NCBI GenBank assembly: GCA_019137255.1
Contig: WPDH01000098.1
Span: 33,822-97,821 of the forward strand
From: Corinectria fuckeliana
Lineage: Eukaryota; Ascomycota; Sordariomycetes; Hypocreales; Nectriaceae
Length of the DNA stretch: 64,000 nucleotides
Direction of reading: 5' to 3'
Shown here: positions 1 to 11,900 of the stretch, in pieces
Position numbering within the stretch: the stretch's first letter is position 1
Layout of the letters: each line of letters starts with the position of its first letter
The notes under the pieces: model-generated
Database searches by the model: none
What the model was told of the DNA's origin: nothing
What the model saw: the letters and a program-made list of their open reading frames with translations, nothing else
Translations under genes and position numbers: made by a program

Positions 1-960
1 CCAGGTTGACATTGTGATGCTGTTTGTGGTTGACTCGGCCATCGGTGCCATCTCGCCCCCAGCGGCCAGATGCAACGACTCAACGAGGTCCCTCCATAAC
101 TGCAGCAAGGGCCTCGGGGTATGAATCAAGTGTTATTATGCATTCTTACCAACCCACCCAAGTACCTAAGTTTGTGTCGCCTTTGTGCTTATGTCGTCTC
201 ATTACACCTTTAGGTAGGCCTGAGGCTAGTAACAAGCCATAGCCCGGTCGGCCTCTCTCTTTTTCCCTCTCTTTTCCCTCTCTCGCCTTCTTCGCCTTCT
301 CTTCGAGTCCGGCTTGCCAGGATCTAAGACGGGGTCCACTTTACGGATTTTCTCATCGTTATTCCCCACAGGGTCTAAACCTCTTCGGCCTTGGTGGCCG
401 GGTCCCTGTCAGACTGCAACCCTTCCGTCCATTACGGCTTCAACAATCGTTGCTAATTTACGTACAGTGTTTCGTACTCGGTGAAAGAAATGTAACTGGA
501 GGGACAAGCCGCACAGGCCTGTCGGCACAACCAGGGAGCAATCAAGCGATCTCGGCGGCATCTCGAATGTTACTGTACAGCACTACTGTGTGCGTACCAG
601 CCAGGGCCCTTGGACGAACTTGCCGGACCCGTCAATCCGGTACACACGGTTTGGGCAATCCGATGCCACCTGCGCAGCAGAGGCTATGAAGGTCCAGAAC
701 TTCACATTGACGAAGAATGCGGCAGGCTGACGGTCCGTCGATCTACGCTGCACAATCAGGGGTCGCATCGGAACCCGCTAAGTACCTGACACCGTGTCTA
801 TCATGGATGGGCGACAAACAACGACATGTATTCGTACGACGGCAAAATATCAGCTCGAACGCCACTTGGCGGTTGGTGGCAAGGCTACATGGCTCCATGT
901 CCAGCTGCTACTCCGGACTGATGCTTGACGTCCTTCAAGGCTAATAAGCCGCAACGAAAG
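1..960. other. Gene-free flank before transposon
   Basis: Base composition is normal, but no reading frame here looks like a conserved protein. Open frames are short (79 codons or fewer) and low in complexity. A pyrimidine-rich tract at about 255-306 resembles tracts found near fungal transcription starts, but no gene follows it. The 3' end of the stretch is the transposon target site at 961-968. Confidence 0.6.
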
Positions 961-968
961 GGAATAAA

Positions 969-1013
969 GGGTTTGGTTATAGAGCATACAACTTTACCTA
1001 GCGAGCATACATT
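969..1013 (+). repeat. Left terminal inverted repeat
   Basis: This is a 45-bp exact reverse complement of 3602-3646. Similarity continues imperfectly for about 10 more bases (…ATGGCTT against …TGTGGCTT). Confidence 0.9.
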
Positions 1014-3601
1014 ATGGCTTAGCTAGTGGGTCCGTTCTGCTGCGGACGCTGATGCTCGGCCCCCTATATAAATTCATACTAAATCTGTAGTGTAGTTGTC
1101 TTGTGACTATTAACCCTGCTAACTTGCCCACCACCAAAAATGCATACTTTATCTAACCTGTCTTTTAAGTCCTTTAAGGCTACCTGTGATACTATTAATA
1201 ACTATAGGAAGGTTATTAGCTTTAGCTTTATTATTCTCTAAAAGAGGCCCCTAAGGGCGGGATTTACCTAGGTTAGACTATAATATACTAAAGGCTAGGC
1301 TTATATTAGTAAAGCTAAAGCTAAGGTTTATAAGTAAAAGAGGCGGAAAATAAGTAGCTAAATAACTAGCTGCCTAAACTAGCTTATAATAGTTAAAAGC
1401 TCTAGTGATAACCTCTAGAGACTTAAAGCACTTACTAGTAAAGGTGCTCTTTCTTATAATTATAAGGCTTTACCCGCAGAAATATTTTTCTAGTATTACA
1501 CTTAGGAAATTATACTTATAATCCTAATAATCCTCTTAATATAAAATAATAATATTAAACCCGCCTAAATCTTAATTAAACTTTAAGTAAATAACAATCT
1601 GATTATTACTAGCACTAAGGCTTAAGACCTAACAAATATTTTTATAAGATAATATTATATTAAGCTATAAGAGTGTATACTATTAGAGTGGTTATTTAGC
1701 TTCTTTTAAAAAGAGGGCTCTTTCTTTTATTATAAGAGAAATATAAGAGGTTACCTAACCTAGCTTTTTTTAGTCTTAGGTAATAGTATTTAGCTCTTTT
1801 AATATTACCTAGATATATTGCTTTTTAATAGTATATATAAGACTAACTGCTTTAATATGCTGTTATTTAATATATACAAATTAACCTCTCTATAATAAAC
1901 CTTCTAGGTTACTACTATTTTCCTTAGCGGGGAGACTTATTATGACTTTTACTAGGCTCTTAATACCCTAAATAAGCTTATAGCTAAAAACTATATCTTT
2001 TCACCTTAAGTTATAGTCTCTAACTATAACCTCACTCTTATTAACACTCTTATAGATCACCTAGCTTTTTATAGTGCCTCTTATATTTTTTACTAGTAGT
2101 ATATAAATATAAATATACTAGCTAAAACTAAATATTTCTTTCTTAAGGCTATAATCTTATCTAGAACTATATAGATAGTATAGCACTTAAGCTTTTCTGT
2201 CTTTCTCACAGCTTAAAATAAGCTTATTATAAGTGATAGTACTACACTCTATAAGAGATAGCTCCAGCTCTTTTAGCAGGAAGGCTAGCACCCTTAAGAT
2301 GCTATTAACTATATAATAAACACCTAGCTTACTCCTTAGAGTAGTAACCTTATCTAGTATACTATAGATTAATATCACCACTATAGTTATACTATAACCT
2401 TAATTATAAAGTCTTTATATACTAATATAAAGTAGCTACTATAGTTAAGCTAGAGTGACTTAATAATAGTCTTTAAGAAGCTAGGTCTCTTTTAAAGGAA
2501 GCAGAAGTTTAATATCTGTAATTAGATCTTATAGAGAAGAAATAAGATGTAATTTACAGCTAATAGTATTCTCTTCTTAATTATTAGGCAGCAGATTTTC
2601 TCTTACGCTCTCACCCTCATACAGAAAGAGCTTTATAAGCTACCTTAAGAGACTAACCCAGCTAACACACCCACTAATACCTATAAGCCCTGCCCTATTT
2701 AAGTCACACATAGGCTGCCATATAAGCACAAGCTATAAGACTACCTCATAAAGAATAAAGCTATCCTGCTATAGCGTATAGCAGCCTACTAGCACTAGAA
2801 GCAGGGCGAGAAAGCTAGAGGTGTAAGAGACATAGGTATAAGCTCTACCACCCTAGACCCCCTTCCTATTAGGGGAAAAAAGCAGCCCAAAAGGAGTATT
2901 ACTACTAATAGAGGTACTACTATCTTAAGCACCTAGTAAGACCCCCTCTTAGTTAAGAGGGTCTTAGCATATAAGCGGGCTAAGAGATAAGTTATTAAGG
3001 TAGCAGCCCGGGTAGTAGCCCTACTGCTACTGTTAATAGCATCTGCCGCCCTTCTGACTGTGCTATTATTATTATTATCATTAGGGCTATAAGCTAGGCT
3101 GTGTTAAGCCGGTTAGGATGATACCTATAAGGCTAGTATAGTTATATAACACGCTTATTAACAAGCTTTCCTGGTGGATAACTATAATGACTCTGACCTT
3201 AAGCCCAGCCTTAAGCCTGTAGCCTTAACACCACAGCCCAGATTAACACCGCCCTAGTCCACAGCTATCTTAGACCACCTGTCACAGTAGTCTAACACTA
3301 ATACCCCCGGCGAGACTTAAGGTGTGACTTAGCTAAGCCTCAATCTGATAATTAATACCAAATTTGAAGGGGAAATAGATAAGTAGATTAAAGAGAGAGA
3401 TATACTACTAGGAGAGATAAGAAAGGAGCTTAAAGATAAGATACAGCTAGCTAACAGCGTTAATAATAACTTTAGCTAGCTAGGATAACATCAATTGATT
3501 AATTTGGTACCCAGGACACCTTAAACGTATAGATCCTGTTGCTCTCATACAAAATTTGCGGGCGGCTGTGGTACTAGAGCCCAGCCACTGTCCAAGCCAC
3601 A

Positions 3602-3646
3602 AATGTATGCTCGCTAGGTAAAGTTGTATGCTCTATAACCAAACCC
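3602..3646 (-). repeat. Right terminal inverted repeat
   Basis: This is the partner of 969-1013. The following 8 bases (3647-3654) repeat the 8 bases before the left end. Confidence 0.9.
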
Positions 3647-3654
3647 GGAATAAA

Positions 3655-5282
3655 AGAGTTGACCGACTGTCACGGACGGGTGATGAAGAGGACATTACCA
3701 TTTGTCACCTGGCTGTGTCTCCGAAACCGTTCCGTCGACGCTATTGGTACGTTTGAGATGTTTTGCTGAATCCGTTCCGCTACGCACTAACGTTGCGAGT
3801 ACGGACTACAAGCTGCAGACGACAGACGATGTACGGCTCCCTCCTCCACTTTCTCATTTGTGTCCTATCAAACTGAGGACCCTAAATTACTCTCTGTCCG
3901 TTGGCAATCTACCTACTGAAGATCGAGGCTGGTCTAGGCTCTGCGAAGAGTCTTACCTGGGATAATAAGCGTGGTGAGACGGGAGAGAGAAAAGAGCCAT
4001 GTCTCTCGCAGACCAGGCGTAACCATGCAGCCGCAGCAGGCGACGTCTCTGAACGGATGACCCCAGGAGCAGCGCCCCATCTCACCAGACTGTGGCCCAC
4101 ACGCGCAAGCTTAGGCGAACACGGTGTGGTGCATCAGGCGATTGTCACCCGCGGGGTCCACAGGGGAGAAATGTAGCATTGGGGCTACTGACAGTCTGGT
4201 GGATGGTGGGTTGAATGAGCATGGCCAGGCTGTACCGCAAGTGGCGGACGCTTGAGATCGATCGACTGAGGATTGAATAAAGAGGCGAGAAAAAAGGAAA
4301 GAGTCAAGAAAAGAAAAGAAAGAGAAAATTCTCAACTTGGCCAGACAGGGAGGCGACCCCGCAACGCAGGTGATGTGCTTTCTCAGTCATGGCCTTACGA
4401 TGAATGGAGGTTGTTTTTTTGGTTAAGACTTGGTGAGTTGGGGACATGGTGATTGACAACTCGGCCACTCCTCTGGTATCGAGGATGACTCGGTGCACGT
4501 ACGCGTTCGTAGCGTTGTAATAAAATCCATACAGTTCTGTAGGGCTATGGTGATGGCCCGCCTGGAGCATAGGCAGAGGATGAAGCAGCAATATCTACTC
4601 GAGCTAGACAGAAGACGAAAATAAATGGTGGAAATGATGACCCTTGAAAACAGCAAAAGGAATGCCTGCCATCCTACGAAGCTTGATCTGCTGCCGTAAC
4701 CAGAGTATCCTCAGCCACTATCTAAACATCCATGCCTTATCTTCTCTGCTAGGACCTAAAGCTCAAGTCTGGCCAGAAATCCGTCCCGAAACGCAGCGTC
4801 GTGAAGGCTCGACGACAGGCCGGATACACAGTTTTAGACGACGTCGTCAGGGAACGGAACGGTGAACGGACCAAGCCACGAACGGATCTTGAAGCCTAGA
4901 TCTGCCTAAGCACACCATTTAACCTACGTGGTTTACCAAGGAGAAGGGCTCCATCGTGGACCCATTCTCTATCATCCATATCCATTCCCCCCCGGGGGGA
5001 AATATGTCGCCCGGGTGCCTAAGCCGGGGGATCCGCGTGACAGCAGCAGGCCGCTCGCGGGCGGAGAACGGAGCCGTGGGGAGATTAGAAAAAAAAATAA
5101 AAAATTCCGACGAGCCCAAACGCACCAAGCGCACAAACGAACGCACAACATAACTTCACATTACATTACGCGGACGCACAACAAACACGCCGACGACACG
5201 CGGGGATCCACGCAGGAGAACCCAGGAAAGGGCCAAACCCGCTGCTCTTGCGCCTCCTGGCCCGCCCATCTTCAGAGCAGAC
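3655..5282. other. Intergenic / EMW1 upstream region
   Basis: Normal GC content with no recognisable coding frame. A purine-rich tract lies at 4284-4327 and an A-rich tract at 5089-5103. Overlapping open frames near 4928-5527 run through low-complexity sequence and look like shadows of the following GC-rich gene. The last few hundred bases probably hold the EMW1 promoter and 5' UTR. Confidence 0.5.
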
Positions 5283-8200
5283 ATGTCCAAGCCTGCGGCG
5301 GCCGACGACGCCCGCCGGTGTGGCACAGCCCTGCGCACTGGGCACTACGCCGCCGTCCTCCTCTCCGCATCTGCATCGGCGCCGGCCGCCGCTGCTGCCT
5401 CCACCCCGGTGTCAGAGGACGCGCCGGCTCCGGCTCCGGCCCCGGTCTCCGGCCGCTTGATCCAGGCCTTTGCCGCACACCTCGCCGCCGGCGGCTCTGG
5501 TGCCGAGGCTACTGCTGCCGCGGATGATGTGCCTCGCACCCTTGCCGTCGCCGTCGCCGCGCTGAACGCCTTCCTTCAGGCCAACGTCACCGGCCCCGTC
5601 CTCGCCGACGCCGCGGCCCTCGACGCCCGTCTGGCACAGGCGTGGGCCGACGCCCAGCCAGACGCTGCCGATGCCGCCCCGGAGCGGCTGGGCAAGGCCT
5701 GCCTCCGGGACCTTGAAGTCGACGGCGTCTCGCCGTACGCGTACATCCCGCACCTCGAGCTCTTCGCCCTCGCGCGGTACGTCCTCGCGCACGGGCTGCG
5801 CCACGCCGCCAGCGACGCCGTCGAGATCCCCTCGGACGAGGGACCCCTCAGGCACAGCCTCGCCTGGACGCGGCTGCGCGTGCACGTGTGGCACTACAAG
5901 CTCCTGACGCAGCCGAGTCTCGGCCCCGGGTCCAACTTCACCCGCAGCTCCCAGTGGAGCGACGTGCCGACGCTGGCCACGCGGATCCTTGACGGCATCG
6001 ACGCGGTGCGGTCGCAGGTCCTCGGCGAAGAGGTCTGGGCGGCCGAGGGCGCCTGGAGCCGCGCTGACAAGGTCCAGTTCCTGGTCGAGGCTGCCAACAA
6101 CTACATCCTCCTTGACCGCGACGACAAGGCCCGCGAGGCCCTGAAGGATGCGTCCCGGACAAGCGGTCTCGTCTACGCCCTGTCCGGCGCCCTCGGCAAG
6201 AGGACCAAGTTCCAGGAGAAGAGCACCAGTCAACTCGTTGTTCTGGCAAAGAGCGGCGCTGGTCTGTCTACGTCTGTAGATGAAGCGGACAACAAGGAGG
6301 ACGTCAAGCCAGATGCCCTGCCGCTGAACAACGACACTCTCCTCGAAGACATCGACTTCACCAAGGAGCAGGACGCGAGCATCGACCCCAAGACGACCCT
6401 CCCCGCTGCCCTGGCAGACCTCGCGCCCGACAACCAGCTGCAGCTCTCCCCCATCGACCAGATCATCCTCCTGACCGAGGCCACCCTCAAGGACGCCTTT
6501 TCGCCCGCGGACACGCTGACCTCGGAGGAGATCCTCCCGTTCGCCGTGCGCGTCATCGCCGACAAGTCGACCAACTGGCAGATCTACACCCAGGCCCTGC
6601 TGGTCCGCTCCCGGATAGAGATCCACCGCAGTCGGACCCTCGAGCGCGGCGTTCTGCAGCTGCAGGCCGTGGCGGACCAGGTCCTGACCGACACGACGGC
6701 CGAAGCCCAGCCGGAGCCGGCGCCCGAGGAAGCCGGCGTCCAGCCCGGCCCTCCCGTCATCGAGATCAGCGCTCCCGGCCAGGCCGCATCTCCGCAGTCG
6801 AGCAAGCCGACGACCTTCCTCCCGGCCCCCACCGCCTCCGAGTCCGCGCCGCCACACGTCCGTCTCCAGTACATCCACGCCCTTTCATCACCTCCCCGAT
6901 GGCATCTCGAGTCCGAGCTCGCCTACGCCTGGGCGGGCGTCGGCTCTCTCGTCTCGGCCCTCGAGATCTTCAAGCGCCTGCGCCTGTGGGCCGAAGTCGC
7001 GCTGTGCCTTGCCAGCAGCGCGGCCGCCGACGATGAGGACGGCCGAGGCGGCGGCGGCGAAGAGAAGGCCCGGGGCATCGTCCGATGGCGTCTGTTCCAG
7101 CGCACCGGAGAGACGGCGGCCTCGGCAGCGAACGAGGACGACGAGGACATCGGCGAGGCTGTGATGCATCTCAAGGCCGCCGACTTCTCCGGCCCCGAGC
7201 GCGACCCGCCGCCGCCCAACGCCCCGCGCCTTTTCTGCATCCTGGGCGACCTCGAGAACGAGCCAGCTCACTACGAGCGCGCGTGGGACATCTCCAAGCA
7301 CCGCTACGCGCGCGCGCAACGGTCGCTGGGCGAGCACTACCTCCAGACCAAGGACCTGGAGAAGGCCCACGACGCCTACAAGAAGGCCACGGCCGTCAAC
7401 CGCCTCAACCCGGACATGTGGAGCCGCCTCGGCGACATCAGCCTGCGGCTTGCGCGCTTCGGCGACGCGGCCGAGGCCTTTAACCGCTCTATCGGCTGCG
7501 CGAGCGACGCGGCTGGCGGAGAAGATGCCCGGACGTGGAGCAACCTGGGCAGTGCGCTGTGGAGTCTGTACGTTGAGGTTGTCTCCCAGACGAAGGACCA
7601 GGACTCCGAGAAGACGGCTCCCGCAGACGACGGCGACGGCGACGACGTAGACGTTACGGCGCCCGAGGAGAAGAACCCACGCCGCGACCCAGCGACCCTG
7701 CTCGCCCAGGCCCTCACCGCATACAAGAAGGGCGCGTCCATCTCGCACGACAACTGGCGCATCTGGGACAACGTCATCACGCTGGCGGCACGCATGCACC
7801 CGCCGGCGGTCACGGACATGATCATCGCGCTGAAGCACACCATCCGCATCCGCAAGTCCGAGGACGCGCTGGACATGGACGTGCTGACGGCCCTGCTGCA
7901 GGACGCGGTGCTCTCCAAGGAGAAGCCGCCGCCCGCCGCCGGCGACGAGGCCGTGTACCAGCCACCACGAGGCTCCCACGAGCGCCTGGTGGTGCGCGTC
8001 GTCGAGGAAGAGATCGTGCCGCTCATCACCCGGCGCTCGGAGCTGTGGGCGCTGGTCTCGCGGCTGCGCGGGTGGCAGCGGGACTACGCGGGGGCCATCG
8101 ACGCGGCGGAGCGGGCGTGGCGGGCGGCCATCGCGTCGCCGTCGTCGTCGGCGGGCGGCGGGCTGCTTCCCGGAGCGGCGGCGTCGGAGACGGCGGACTG

Positions 8201-8423
8201 GACGTCGGACGCCGGAGCGTGGGCGGTAGTGGTGGAGCGGACCGACGCGCTGGTGTCGGTGCTGGAGAACTGGGGGCCGGACGTCGAGACCATCGGCCCC
8301 AAGTGGAAGGGCAAGGCGCGCAGCGCGGTGCGGAGTGTCATGGGCAAAGGGAGGGAGAGCTGGGAGGGGAGTGACGGATGGACGGTGCTGGAGGGGTTGA
8401 TGGAGAACCTGAAGAGTTCGTGA
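5283..8423 (+). CDS. EMW1: Emw1/TTC27-family TPR protein
   Basis: Uninterrupted 1046-codon gene. The family (yeast Emw1, human TTC27) is a large tetratricopeptide-repeat protein; in yeast it is essential and linked to cell-wall maintenance. Its TPR arrays probably scaffold other proteins. Family marks are the block around residues 528-580 (LQYIHAL then RWHLESELAYAWAGVG, with an ALEIFKRLRLWAEVALC helix pair) and consecutive TPRs at about 655-760 (YERAWDISKHRYARAQRSLG, then LEKAHDAYKKATAVNRLNPDMW, then ARFGDAAEAFNRSIG). A further helical repeat follows at about 810-880 (KKGASISHDNWRIWDN). The acidic linker at 775-800 and the Ala/Pro-rich N-terminus are low in complexity. It is longer than the yeast protein mainly through such linkers. 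The start at 5283 is the first ATG that opens the Ala-rich N-terminus. Confidence 0.88.
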   Translation: MSKPAAADDARRCGTALRTGHYAAVLLSASASAPAAAAASTPVSEDAPAPAPAPVSGRLIQAFAAHLAAGGSGAEATAAADDVPRTLAVAVAALNAFLQANVTGPVLADAAALDARLAQAWADAQPDAADAAPERLGKACLRDLEVDGVSPYAYIPHLELFALARYVLAHGLRHAASDAVEIPSDEGPLRHSLAWTRLRVHVWHYKLLTQPSLGPGSNFTRSSQWSDVPTLATRILDGIDAVRSQVLGEEVWAAEGAWSRADKVQFLVEAANNYILLDRDDKAREALKDASRTSGLVYALSGALGKRTKFQEKSTSQLVVLAKSGAGLSTSVDEADNKEDVKPDALPLNNDTLLEDIDFTKEQDASIDPKTTLPAALADLAPDNQLQLSPIDQIILLTEATLKDAFSPADTLTSEEILPFAVRVIADKSTNWQIYTQALLVRSRIEIHRSRTLERGVLQLQAVADQVLTDTTAEAQPEPAPEEAGVQPGPPVIEISAPGQAASPQSSKPTTFLPAPTASESAPPHVRLQYIHALSSPPRWHLESELAYAWAGVGSLVSALEIFKRLRLWAEVALCLASSAAADDEDGRGGGGEEKARGIVRWRLFQRTGETAASAANEDDEDIGEAVMHLKAADFSGPERDPPPPNAPRLFCILGDLENEPAHYERAWDISKHRYARAQRSLGEHYLQTKDLEKAHDAYKKATAVNRLNPDMWSRLGDISLRLARFGDAAEAFNRSIGCASDAAGGEDARTWSNLGSALWSLYVEVVSQTKDQDSEKTAPADDGDGDDVDVTAPEEKNPRRDPATLLAQALTAYKKGASISHDNWRIWDNVITLAARMHPPAVTDMIIALKHTIRIRKSEDALDMDVLTALLQDAVLSKEKPPPAAGDEAVYQPPRGSHERLVVRVVEEEIVPLITRRSELWALVSRLRGWQRDYAGAIDAAERAWRAAIASPSSSAGGGLLPGAAASETADWTSDAGAWAVVVERTDALVSVLENWGPDVETIGPKWKGKARSAVRSVMGKGRESWEGSDGWTVLEGLMENLKSS

Positions 8424-8930
8424 AAGGTACATGTCACGTTATGACAGAAATGGGTTATGGCACATGTCGATGGCATCGGCAATAGATAAAAAGGAGTTAC
8501 AGGCATCATGAATGAATCGACGACGATGGCTAGAATCCAAACTGGACAACGAGATGCATGTCTCATTCACGTTAAACCATCGTTCATGACTTGGTAGGAC
8601 TAAGGTTGTACAAACTCGCTATAGCACATTGCTCCTACACGCTACCAAGTAGGTAGTACTTATACATCGCTTCCCAACCTAGTAACTCTGTCCCTGCCAA
8701 TCTTTTGCAGCATTATCATCACGAGTTCCATCACGTTCGATCATGATACAAAAACAACCGAATCATCCAAAGCCCTGCCCTATCCCATGTCCCAACGCAA
8801 CATGCGCAACGAGAACGACCGACTACAGGCGAGAACCGAGCACACGCACATACACACGCAGAAGTCGCTCATCCATCCAATTCTCCATTCACGCACGCCG
8901 CTCCTTCAATATATCAAAAGGCAACGGCTT
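8424..8930. other. Convergent 3' intergenic region
   Basis: This 507-bp gap lies between the ends of the plus-strand EMW1 and minus-strand GYF genes. It should contain both 3' UTRs. No gene or repeat is visible. Confidence 0.6.
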
Positions 8931-11900
8931 CTATTTCTTGCCCTTCTTGCGTCCCGGAACGACCTTGAAGCCGGCGGCCTGCATGCCGTCATCGCCATCG
9001 CGAGGCAGAGTGCTGGCGCCGCCCTTCTTGGCGACTTCGCTCCAGCCGCTGCTGGCACTGCTAGCCTTAGCTTCAGCGGCAGACGGCTGCTTCTCAAAGA
9101 CACCGCGCTCGGCGAGTCTCTTGCGGCGGACAAACTCCTCCGCAAAGTGACGGCCATCCATAGTAGTCGAGTTGGCGTAAACGGCATCGGCAATCAGGCT
9201 AGTGTCTAAGGGGAGAACGTCGAGGGTGGCTTGGAAGGTGGCGACTGGGACATGGTTAGTACGTGCTTTCCTATCAGCAATCAGGGGTCCAACTCACTGT
9301 CATTGACACCGGTGATGCCACGGGACAGCTCCCGGTGAACCCATTTGTTAAACTCCTCCATGGCGGTGTTACCGCCGTCGGCGCGGATGCTGATGCCCAC
9401 AGGCAGTGGCTTCGACACGACCTTGGCAGGCGAAGTCACGGGCTTGGTGCTGGTAGAGCTGACGGAACGGCCTGGCGTCGATGGGCCTGTAGGGACCTTG
9501 ACCTTACCTCCGGCTCCGACGGTAGCCCAGCCAGTGCCGGGGGGAGGGGCGATGGCGGCGGCGGCGGCGGCGGCAGCGGCGGCAGCGGAGCCCGCGTTGG
9601 TGAGAGGAGTCTGGCCGGGCTTTCCAGCCAGGTTTGCATAGCTCTTGGAGACATTCACGGGAGCGCCCGACTGGGAGACAACCTCCTTGGCCTTTTGTTT
9701 GCGGAGCTCTTCCTCACGCTGGATCTCAGCGAGTGTTTTCTTGTTTGCACTCGGCGCCGCAGCAACCGGGCCGGCAACGGGTCCCTTGGTAGACCCGGGC
9801 TTAGTCCACGAGCTGGCAGAGGGAGCAGGAGAGCCGTGACCCCACGTGCTAGTGGCAGGGAGGCCCGCACTGTTGACGGCGGCAGCTGACTTCTCTCGCT
9901 CCCGGATGGCGACTGCCTCCTGCTCTAGGGCGGCCTTTCGGAGCGCGGAAGCGGCCTCTTCAGCCTTGGCAGCCTTGCGAGCCTCGGCCTCCTGGATCTG
10001 CTTCAGACTGGGACCCTTGTGTCCCTCAGCGCCAGGATCTTTGGCCCAAGGAGCCAAGGGCGGCGGCTGAGTAGCATCAGGGGTTCCTGTCTGCGATCGG
10101 TTGTACTGTTCGGGGAGGTTGGATCGAGCACGCTGGGCGGTGGGAGCAGGCAGCGGGGTGCCCGCAACGGGAGGCGGGAAAGGCATAGGCATGCCGGGCT
10201 CGGAGGGTTGGAAAGAGGCTGCAACGGCAGCCGCCTGGGCCTGCTGCACCTTCTGGGTGAGCGAGAGGGCATCCTCTGCAGCCTTCTGCCTGGCAGCCCT
10301 GGCAGCCCTGGCAGCCTTGCTGGTGAGAGCTGGTGGTTCGGAGAATTCCGAGATATACTCGGGAGCGGACTCGGGCGTCTCGTCCTCAGCTTCCTCCGCC
10401 TTGGCGGCCATGGCAGCCTCGTGCTGAGCTCGAAAGTCCTCGAACTCCTTCAGGCGCTCCTTGAATCCCTCGGCATCCTCTTCGAGCTCTTCGGTCTCGG
10501 GAAGACCAGTGCGAAGAGCATCGGTAGCCGGAGCTCCAATGGGCTGGGGAGCACCGGATCCAGTGCCGGCGTGGATAGCTGCGAGGACCTGGCGCTCAGT
10601 CGCGGCGAAGTTGGCCAAGTCATCCTCGCGGAACGGGTCCCCGTTTCCCGGGACGCCTGGCACTCCTGAAGAACCATCAAAGAACCCGGCGGAGGGAGGG
10701 ATAGCGCCAATGGGCTGCTGATGGGACATTCCAATGGGATTGGGTGAGGTCATGCTACCGAAGCTGGGCTGGCTTTGCAGGCTGTGGGCGCTAGAATGAT
10801 GCTGAAGAGACGGACCCCCCTGCATCTGGAACTTGGACATAGCCTGCTGGCGCATGACAAACTCTCGCTGCTGAACCATGAGATACTGCTCTTCTTGCTT
10901 GCGTCGCTCGAGGTTGTTCTGTTCCTCAGCCGTGAGAGTACGTCCAAAGCTAGGGAACACACCACTCAGGGGAGGAACCACGCCGGTGGCGCTGGTCGGG
11001 GAGAAAGGACCGCTCGCCACCGGCGGTCCATGAGCAATGCCAATCTGAGGAACGAGGAACGGCTCACGCGAGTTTCCTATGCGCCGAATGAGCTGGCCCA
11101 GCGGTTCGAACTCAGGGTCCTCAACCTTCTTGACCCGCAAGTCAGGCGTGAAGAAGTTGGCTTTGTACCAGTCGTTCATCTCGAGCCCAGTGAACGGCCC
11201 CTGGACTTGTACCTGGGGGTCGAGATAAACCCATCGCATCCGGTCGGGCATAACCATCTGCCGGACTTGGGAGGAGGGCGGCTCGGCACCACCTTGACTG
11301 CTGCCGAAAGGGAGGCTTCCGCCAACAGGAGTGAATGACTGAGATGCAGTCGCAGTGGCACTAGGGTGACCAAGTTCGGCGGTGCTGAAAAGGCTCTGAG
11401 ATTGACTAGCGCTGCTGGAAGGGAAGAGCTCTTCAAACACGCCGCGGCTGGATCGCATCGGACTCTCGGTTTCGCGAGAGGGGATACCGAAGTTGCCACG
11501 ACCAATAGCACCAAGCGGATTGCTCTGGCGCAAATCGGGCAAGGAGTCAGACAGGTTGTTGTTGTTGCTGTTGCTGTCGTGCTCGCTGTTTGACTGCATC
11601 TGCGCTTGCATGGCAGGAGGGAATAGCGAGCCCAGCTTGCTTCCACGACTGATGCTGCCCGTGCCAATTCCTCCAGCACCAGAAGGACCGAAGACATTGT
11701 TGAGGTTAGACAGGCCAGGGGACTGAAGCTCGCCGATCGGACTGAAAAGGGAACTGCCAAAGGCGTTGCCAAGGTTGGGTCGTTCACGGTCGGGAGTGCC
11801 GAGGGGGGGGCCGGCAGGGGCAGGCCATCCCGAAAGGGTGCTAAGAGACGGATATCCCTTGGCCCCAGCACTAGAAGTCTGGCTGCGATCGCTTCCATCG

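Larger units (their letters stand above)
969..3646. mobile_element. Decayed hAT-like TIR DNA transposon
   Basis: Seen: the two ends are perfect 45-bp inverted repeats (969-1013 and 3602-3646, outer end GGGTTTGGTTATAGAGCATA), and the 8-bp direct repeat GGAATAAA sits immediately outside both ends (961-968 and 3647-3654). An 8-bp duplication is the hallmark of hAT transposons. That superfamily assignment is inference, because no transposase motif is readable. The interior (about 1090-3480) is AT-rich, rich in TpA and full of stops in every frame, as expected after RIP. A lysine/arginine/glutamate-rich stretch near 3340-3475 may be the tail of the dead transposase. The outer 50-100 bp at each end are not AT-shifted. 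Confidence 0.85.

Noticed and set aside
2187..2381. Small open frames in AT-rich DNA (also 36099-36374)
   Set aside because: They lie inside RIP-mutated transposons with Leu/Ile/Lys-only composition. No gene is likely.
5412..8432. Long antisense open frames (488 and 514 codons) opposite EMW1
   Set aside because: They are mirror frames of a GC-rich coding sequence with biased third positions. Composition is Arg/Gly/Val-rich with no domain, while the sense frame is a clear TPR protein.
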